Assembly (NCBI GenBank): GCA_026391515.1
Contig: JAPLEC010000286.1
Span: forward strand, 1-19,922
Direction of reading: 5' to 3'
Length of the DNA: 19,922 nucleotides
DNA from: Bacteroidia bacterium
GTDB lineage: Bacteria; Bacteroidota; Bacteroidia; Bacteroidales; VadinHA17
The notes beneath the pieces are model-generated. The model was not told the DNA's origin and did not search any database. It worked only from the letters and a program-made list of their open reading frames with translations. Position 1 is the stretch's first letter, and each line of letters starts with the position of its first letter. Shown piece after piece: positions 14,584 to 19,922 of this stretch. Both the position numbers and the translations under genes were made by a program.

Positions 14584-15888
14584 ATGAGCAGGATAGTTGC
14601 AATAGCAGGCAGACCAAATGTCGGAAAGTCGACTCTTTTCAACAGGCTTACCTCTTCAAGGGATGCAATAGTTGATGAGATAAGCGGCGTTACCCGTGAC
14701 CGCAACTATGGTACCTGCAACTGGAACGGAATTGATTTTTCAGTTATTGACACCGGTGGATATGTTGAGAATTCAGACGATATTTTTGAAGAGGAAATAA
14801 ATAAGCAGGTTCTCCTGGCTGTCGAAGAATCCGATATTATTCTGTTCATGGTTGATGTAACTGTTGGAATCCATGAGCTTGATAAGTCAGTTGCTTTAAT
14901 GTTGAGGAAGACCAATAAAAAGGTTATCCTGGTTGTAAACAAAGTTGATAATAATGAAAGACTTATTGATGCAAATGAATTTTACAGCCTCGGTCTTGGA
15001 AATTATTTCCCGTTAAGTTCTATAAACGGAAGCGGAACGGGCGAACTTCTTGATTATGTTGTCATGAATCTTCCGGAAGAGAAGCCGGAAGAACTGCCTG
15101 ATCTTCCGCGAATTGCGATCGTCGGAAGACCAAATGTCGGAAAATCATCACTCGTAAATTCACTTCTTGATGAAGAAAGAAATATTGTCACCCCGCTTAC
15201 TGGGACAACCCGTGACTCTACATATAGCCGATACAATAAATTTCATCACGATTTTCTCCTTGTCGATACAGCCGGATTAAGAAAGAAATCGAAAGTGAGC
15301 GAGAATGTCGAGTTCTATTCTGTTATGAGAGCTGTCAGAACAATTGAGAATTCGGATATCTGTCTGCTCTTAATTGACGGAACGAGGGGGATAGAAGCCC
15401 AGGACCTTAATATTATTTCGCTTATCCTGAGGAATAATAAAGGAATGATAATTCTTGTAAATAAATGGGATCTTATTGAAAAAGAGAGTAATACAGCAAA
15501 AATATTTGAAAAGGAGATAAGAAATAAAACTGCTCCTTTTGTTGATTATCATATTCTTTTTATCTCGGCAACAAATAAACAGAGAATACATAAAATTCTT
15601 GAGCTGATAGAGATTGTCAATCAAAACAGGACGAGAAAAATTTCAACATCGGAGCTGAACTTAGTAATGCTTGAAATTATAAAGCATAATCCTCCTCCTG
15701 CACTTAAAGGTAAGTATGTTAAAATAAAATATATAACTCAATTACCCGTTTATACACCATCATTTGCATTCTTTTGTAACCTTCCTCAATATGTAAAGGA
15801 ACCATATAAGAGGTATATAGAGAACAGAATGAGGGAACGTTTTGAATTTACAGGTGTACCAATAAGGATATTTTTCAGAAAAAAATAA
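14584..15888 (+). CDS. der: Ribosome biogenesis GTPase Der (EngA)
   Basis: A 434-residue tandem GTPase acting in 50S ribosomal subunit assembly. The first G-domain has GRPNVGKS (9-16), GVTRDRNYG, DTGG (56-59) and NKVD (119-122). The second has GRPNVGKSS (181-189), GTTRDS, DTAG (228-231) and NKWD (293-296). The C-terminal KH-like domain follows, ending in YIENRMRERFEFTGVPIRIFFRKK, the usual Der terminus. All nucleotide-binding motifs of both domains are intact. It follows era by 14 bases and precedes a small lipoprotein gene. Confidence 0.97.
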   Translation: MSRIVAIAGRPNVGKSTLFNRLTSSRDAIVDEISGVTRDRNYGTCNWNGIDFSVIDTGGYVENSDDIFEEEINKQVLLAVEESDIILFMVDVTVGIHELDKSVALMLRKTNKKVILVVNKVDNNERLIDANEFYSLGLGNYFPLSSINGSGTGELLDYVVMNLPEEKPEELPDLPRIAIVGRPNVGKSSLVNSLLDEERNIVTPLTGTTRDSTYSRYNKFHHDFLLVDTAGLRKKSKVSENVEFYSVMRAVRTIENSDICLLLIDGTRGIEAQDLNIISLILRNNKGMIILVNKWDLIEKESNTAKIFEKEIRNKTAPFVDYHILFISATNKQRIHKILELIEIVNQNRTRKISTSELNLVMLEIIKHNPPPALKGKYVKIKYITQLPVYTPSFAFFCNLPQYVKEPYKRYIENRMRERFEFTGVPIRIFFRKK

Positions 15889-15930
15889 TCATATTTGGTG
15901 TAGTTTTTGTGCAAAAACAGATTGTTACCC

Positions 15931-15935
15931 GGAGG
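15931..15935 (+). promoter_or_regulatory. Shine-Dalgarno deciding the lipoprotein start
   Basis: GGAGG lies three bases before ATG 15939. It favours that ATG over the in-frame GTG at 15909, which has no such site and would put ten extra, partly charged residues before the signal peptide. Confidence 0.6.
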
Positions 15936-15938
15936 ATT

Positions 15939-16466
15939 ATGAGACCATTAAGCTATTTAACCTTAGTTATCCTAACCGCAGTCTCCCTTGGTTCATGCCG
16001 TAAGATCGAGACCTTATCGGACATACCTTATATTAAATTCACAAGTTTTGCTGTTTTTGATACAACAGATATTCTTGGAAATCACAATCAGGGCGGAAGA
16101 TTAAATTTTTATTTTGAGGATGGTGACGGCGATCTTGGCCTTAGAGCTGCCGAAACAGGGGAAACTGATACTACAAACCTGTTCTTTACACTGTTCCGTA
16201 AGGTAAATGGAGTCTTTGATACCGTTCCTGACGATGATCTATTAAAACCATATTCTTACAGGATTCCATATATGGAAAGAACCGGTCAGAATAAATTATT
16301 AAAAGGTACTATTTCGGTTACTTTCTTTTACTTGTTTTACGATGTTGCAGATAGTGATATTGTCCGATATGATTTTTATTTAAAAGACAGGGCTGAGCAT
16401 TACAGCGATACGGTTTCGACTTGCGAAATTCCATTATCTGTCAATGGTTTATATACTAATGAATAG
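15939..16466 (+). CDS. Small lipoprotein of unknown function
   Basis: A 175-residue protein with a lipoprotein signal peptide: MRPLSYLTLVILTAVS followed by lipobox LGSC, with the lipidated Cys at residue 20. After the Cys comes RKIETLSD, without the acidic run that marks surface-exposed lipoproteins in Bacteroidota, so a periplasm-facing anchor is more likely. The mature part is predicted mainly beta. It contains FEDGDGDLGL (residues 59-68), whose DxDxD spacing could bind calcium (my inference). It lies 50 bases after der in the same direction and is probably cotranscribed. I do not recognise a characterised family; similar short DGDGDxG lipoproteins are familiar from Bacteroidota genomes. 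It ends 5 bases from the stop of the convergent sensor gene. A longer form from GTG 15909 is possible. Confidence 0.8.
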   Translation: MRPLSYLTLVILTAVSLGSCRKIETLSDIPYIKFTSFAVFDTTDILGNHNQGGRLNFYFEDGDGDLGLRAAETGETDTTNLFFTLFRKVNGVFDTVPDDDLLKPYSYRIPYMERTGQNKLLKGTISVTFFYLFYDVADSDIVRYDFYLKDRAEHYSDTVSTCEIPLSVNGLYTNE

Positions 16467-16471
16467 ACGAT

Positions 16472-19400
16472 TTAAAGCCTTACACCAATCAATAACACAT
16501 CATCAACCTGGTCATAATCGCCTTTCCATTCATCATAAAATTTTGTTATTGACTCTTTCTGTTCATTCAGCGGCAGATTTGTAACATCTTCAATCAGTTT
16601 TTTAAGCCTGGCAATTTTCATTTTCTTACCGTCTATTCCGCCAAACTGGTCAGGAAGTCCATCGGAAAACAGATACAATGTATCTCCATTATTCAGATAA
16701 TATTCCTGATCGTCAAAGTATTTTTCAATAACTGATTCACCTCCGACTGATGATCTGTTGCCCTTAATATACTGGGGTTCACCGTCAAGAACAAGAATAA
16801 CCGGACGCATTGCGGAGGCAAAAATGATATGACGTGTTTTTATATTTATTTCACAGATAACCATATCCATTCCGTCGTTTGAGACACCCAGTTCCAGGTT
16901 CTGATTCAGTGTCGAAAAGATCTGTGTATCAAGCATTTTCAATACCTGAGAAGGCCTTGTTATATGCTGGCGCGAAACAATATCCTGGAGCAGCGTAGAT
17001 CCTATCATTGACATAAATGCGCCCGGTACACCATGGCCTGTGGAATCAGCGCATACAAGTATAAACTTATCTTCGGCCATTTTCTCGAACCAGTAGAAAT
17101 CACCGCTGACGATGTCTCGCGGCCTGAAAAACACGAAAGCATCTTTGAAAGTTTCTTTCAGCTTATAAATATCAGGAAGAATGCTTGTCTGAATTCTCTT
17201 TGCATAATTAATGCTGTCTGTTATTTCCAGGTTTTGCAGTTCAATTTTGTCTTTCTGTTTCAAAACAACGCTTGTCCTGGCTTCAAGCTCTTTTTCAAGA
17301 TAAGCCTGGATTTTTTTCTGTTCTTTCTCTCTTTGCCTGATGATAAGAATTATGATTCCGGTTAAGATTGCTATGGACGAAAAGATAAACCACCATGTTC
17401 GCCAAACCGGTTTTTTGATTAACAAATCAAATGTGACTGGAGACTCTGATGATAATCCATCCTCATTTACAGATCTCATATTGAATTTGTACCTGCCATC
17501 ACCCGGTGAAAAATCTGTTTCTCTGTCTGTTGTCAATTTCGACCAGTCGTTTTCATAATTATCGAGCCTGGTCTGGTAATAAACCTTGTCAGGATCTTTC
17601 AGACTTATTCCCACATAATTTACCATTATATGGTATCTTTTTTTGTAAGGAAGTGTATAGGAAGATTGCAAGGGATAAACGACATCATTAATAGTGATAT
17701 AATTTATATTATTTAAAGGAGCCAATAACTTTCTTTTATCTTTATTTCTGTCATAAACAATTAATCCCTGAGTTGTTCCAATAAGTACCTTACCGTCAGA
17801 CGATTCGTACATTCCATGCATATTGCAATCTCCGCTTCTGGCAAAATCAGTTCCATAGGTTCTCATAATTCCCGTATTCCGGTTGTATCTTGAAAAACCT
17901 CCCTGATGTCCGATCCATATTCTGTTAATGGAATCAACCAGCAAACTGTGACAATAATCCGACATCAGCATATCTGCCTTGGTGAATGATCTGATTGAAT
18001 CACCGTACAATTCAAATACTCCGTTTCCGATTGAAGAGGCCCATATATTTCCATCGTTAGTCTGGCCTATTGAAGAAATCTCGTTCATTGTAGTTCCAGA
18101 CATAATTGCTTTCCCCGGAATGACGCCTTTTTCAGGGTCGATCAGATACAGCCGGTCAGTTTTTGTGGCAATGGCAGCATTTCCTGATGATGTAATATAA
18201 ATCTGATTTATGCTGTTATGCGGCAATCCGTTATTGATATTGTAACCTCCTATGGAATCTCCGGTGAATTTGTTAAGGATAATTACGCCGTCGAGTGTTC
18301 CGAGCCAGATGTATTTTTTATCAGTCTTCACATCGTTAATAAAATCCTGGCCCGAGTTCCCTGAATTATAAAACCGCCTGAGGGTGCCGGTTTTATTTCT
18401 TAAATATAATCCTGCTCCTTTTGTCCCGATCCAAATATTATTTTCATTGTCGACACAATATGATGCAATCTCTTTATTTCCTGTTTTTTGGTTAAGATCA
18501 GTAAACGATTTAGCCCTATTGTTTTCAATGTCAAACAAATAAAAGCCTGTTGGTGTGCCCAGAAAATAATCGTCATCAATTTTGTTTGTATAAATTATAT
18601 TATTACGTTCAGGAATTGTTCCGGGCATATAAAAGCTGAATGCCAGGGAATTGAGCATTGAAAGTCCGTCGCCGAATAAACCGATCCATAAGTTTTCTTC
18701 AATATCCTGGAATATTACTTTAATGTTATTCCCCGGAAGGCCTGAATTCTTATTTATAAACCTCAGAGATTCTATAGATTCATCTTTTGCCGAAAGATCT
18801 ATCTGAAGTATTCCTGATTCGTTTGTTGCAAGCCACAGGCTTTTTTTCGAATCTTCAAAGATCGATTGGATACTCAGATTTTCAATTTCGGGACGATTCC
18901 CAAAATGTTTTAGATTGCTCTTACCCTGGGTTAATACCAATTTGAACAACCCTTTACCATCTGTACCAATTAAATAATTGTCCTTATCATTTATTTTATG
19001 AATAGCCAGAACGCTTGAATAATCAAATCCTTCAATAGTACTGAGAACTGAAAATGAATTATCGTTTACTCTGCATATCAGGATATTTTCCTGTGTGCCA
19101 AGAAGAATATCTCCTGATTGCGTCAGACATGCCGAAAACAGAATCAGGTTCTGGTCCAATGAATATTCCTTTATTTCCTTTGGAGATTTTGAGTTTATTC
19201 TGAATAATGATCCGCTCTGTGGAATGACATAGATGAATCCGTCGGGTCCGCAAAGCATTGCGCTTATGCTTCTCGTGTTAGATAAATCAATTGATTTCAG
19301 ATTACCGTTTTCGGTAAAGAAAACTGATCCGTCGTTGCAGCCGAACCATAAAGTGCCGTCATTATCCTTTAGACTGGATGTCGGATAGCGGTCGGGCAGA

Positions 19401-19633
19401 GAATCCGGAAATTCAATATTATAAAAATCAAATCCGTCAAATTTTGATAATCCGTTTCCGGTTCCAATCCAGAGATATCCATTGTTATCCTGGTTCAACG
19501 TATAAATGAAACCATTAGGGATTTTACTGTCGATCCCGTAATTTTTGAACCTGTAAGTCTGTCCATCCAGGATAACTGAAAATAATAACAGACATGAGAG
19601 AGTGCTGATAAAGATTTTTGCTTTTGATTGCAT
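16472..19633 (-). CDS. Periplasmic two-propeller sensor fused to a SpoIIE/PP2C phosphatase
   Basis: A 1053-residue membrane receptor. A signal peptide (residues 1-24) is followed by about fourteen Reg_prop beta-propeller repeats of the form xxIWIGTxxGLxxF, enough for two seven-bladed propellers (about 25-655). A Y_Y_Y domain (about 660-740), one membrane helix (about 747-768) and a coiled coil ending in ITDSINYAKRIQTSILP come next. A cytoplasmic SpoIIE-type phosphatase closes the protein (about 830-1053). Metal-ligand motifs are intact: SGDFYW (Asp845), ADSTGHGVPG (Asp863), FSDGLPDQ (Asp991) and a terminal QVDDVLLIG. The sensor half matches Bacteroidota hybrid two-component receptors, but histidine kinase, receiver and DNA-binding domains are absent. 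It probably dephosphorylates a serine/threonine-phosphorylated partner, perhaps an anti-sigma antagonist; no partner gene is visible. It starts 14 bases after the upstream partial gene. Confidence 0.93.
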   Translation of the reverse strand: MQSKAKIFISTLSCLLLFSVILDGQTYRFKNYGIDSKIPNGFIYTLNQDNNGYLWIGTGNGLSKFDGFDFYNIEFPDSLPDRYPTSSLKDNDGTLWFGCNDGSVFFTENGNLKSIDLSNTRSISAMLCGPDGFIYVIPQSGSLFRINSKSPKEIKEYSLDQNLILFSACLTQSGDILLGTQENILICRVNDNSFSVLSTIEGFDYSSVLAIHKINDKDNYLIGTDGKGLFKLVLTQGKSNLKHFGNRPEIENLSIQSIFEDSKKSLWLATNESGILQIDLSAKDESIESLRFINKNSGLPGNNIKVIFQDIEENLWIGLFGDGLSMLNSLAFSFYMPGTIPERNNIIYTNKIDDDYFLGTPTGFYLFDIENNRAKSFTDLNQKTGNKEIASYCVDNENNIWIGTKGAGLYLRNKTGTLRRFYNSGNSGQDFINDVKTDKKYIWLGTLDGVIILNKFTGDSIGGYNINNGLPHNSINQIYITSSGNAAIATKTDRLYLIDPEKGVIPGKAIMSGTTMNEISSIGQTNDGNIWASSIGNGVFELYGDSIRSFTKADMLMSDYCHSLLVDSINRIWIGHQGGFSRYNRNTGIMRTYGTDFARSGDCNMHGMYESSDGKVLIGTTQGLIVYDRNKDKRKLLAPLNNINYITINDVVYPLQSSYTLPYKKRYHIMVNYVGISLKDPDKVYYQTRLDNYENDWSKLTTDRETDFSPGDGRYKFNMRSVNEDGLSSESPVTFDLLIKKPVWRTWWFIFSSIAILTGIIILIIRQREKEQKKIQAYLEKELEARTSVVLKQKDKIELQNLEITDSINYAKRIQTSILPDIYKLKETFKDAFVFFRPRDIVSGDFYWFEKMAEDKFILVCADSTGHGVPGAFMSMIGSTLLQDIVSRQHITRPSQVLKMLDTQIFSTLNQNLELGVSNDGMDMVICEINIKTRHIIFASAMRPVILVLDGEPQYIKGNRSSVGGESVIEKYFDDQEYYLNNGDTLYLFSDGLPDQFGGIDGKKMKIARLKKLIEDVTNLPLNEQKESITKFYDEWKGDYDQVDDVLLIGVRL

Positions 19634-19647
19634 ATCAGACCTGATAT

Positions 19648-19922
19648 TTATTTAGGTTTCTTAACTGGCGTGACTTTTATTTTAGCCTGGTAAACTGGCA
19701 CACCTCCGATAGGTGAGCTGAAGAATGGCAAAGCATCGCCTCTCTGACTTTCCAGAGTTACAACAACATTATTATTTTTTACCAGATCACCCTGCTTTTT
19801 ATGGAATTGAAAGTCAAGAGAGGATCCTACCTCAGGAGGTTCGATAGCTATTTTGGAATCGACCCAGTAATCATCATCTGAAATAGGGATATCAATTCCC
19901 TGTTTATATCTCGAGACTACCA
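19648..19922 (-). CDS. 3' end of an unidentified gene upstream of the sensor-phosphatase
   Basis: An open minus-strand frame enters from the right edge and ends at TAA 19648-19650. It gives about 90 residues, including QGIDIPISDDDYWVDSKIAI, EPPEVGSSLDFQFHKKQGD, LESQRGDALPFFSSPIGGV and a basic end VTPVKKPK. It alternates hydrophobic and polar residues like a beta-rich extracytoplasmic protein. I do not recognise the family. The 14-base gap to the sensor gene suggests cotranscription, so this protein could be relevant to the sensor. The start lies outside the window. Confidence 0.7.
   Translation of the reverse strand, partial: VVSRYKQGIDIPISDDDYWVDSKIAIEPPEVGSSLDFQFHKKQGDLVKNNNVVVTLESQRGDALPFFSSPIGGVPVYQAKIKVTPVKKPK

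Noticed and set aside
15909..15938. GTG start for the lipoprotein
   Set aside because: It would place charged residues (RR) in a ten-residue extension and lacks a Shine-Dalgarno, whereas ATG 15939 has GGAGG just before it.

Overview
The window looks like a chromosomal segment of a Bacteroidota bacterium, probably of the Bacteroidales/Marinilabiliales type. The reasons are a single-polypeptide SecDF, a DUF2400/TIGR02757 protein, a periplasmic-propeller sensor with a Y_Y_Y domain, Bacteroidota-style -7 promoter elements (TAnnTTTG), mostly absent Shine-Dalgarno sequences, and an AT-rich composition. This is inferred from gene content; I ran no database search.

Layout. (1) 1-704, minus strand: a frameshifted RAYT/IS200-like transposase running off the left edge, followed by about 2.2 copies of a 51-bp hairpin repeat. 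(2) 705-3295, minus: a compact run tatA -> lolD-like ATPase -> DUF2400 protein -> tRNA1(Val) methyltransferase trmN6, the last three overlapping or nearly so. (3) 3429-6509, minus: secDF with its own terminator and a candidate promoter. (4) 6640-11176, minus: a tripartite export cluster (HlyD-type adaptor, MacB/FtsX-type permease, TolC-type outer-membrane channel) ending in a clear terminator and lacking an ABC ATPase gene. (5) 11352-12731, minus: glmM-type phosphohexomutase, divergent from (6) 12824-16466, plus: rluB-type pseudouridine synthase, era, der and a small lipoprotein of unknown function, a ribosome-maturation operon. (7) 16472-19922, minus: a 1053-residue periplasmic double-propeller sensor fused through one membrane segment to a SpoIIE/PP2C phosphatase, preceded by the 3' end of an unidentified gene.

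How the genes work together. Most of the window is envelope biogenesis and ribosome housekeeping: Sec and Tat export components, a lipoprotein-type ABC ATPase, an efflux/secretion tripartite system, amino-sugar synthesis for peptidoglycan, and three ribosome assembly/modification factors (RluB-type, Era, Der). The more unusual parts are the split transposase with adjacent hairpin repeats, the TatA tail built from six 11-residue repeats, the ATPase-less MacB-type cluster with a Q/N-rich adaptor tail, and the propeller-phosphatase receptor. I found no CRISPR array, tRNA, rRNA or prophage genes, and no clear case of a wholly new system. Each gap between genes is under 200 bp and is described where something is visible in it.
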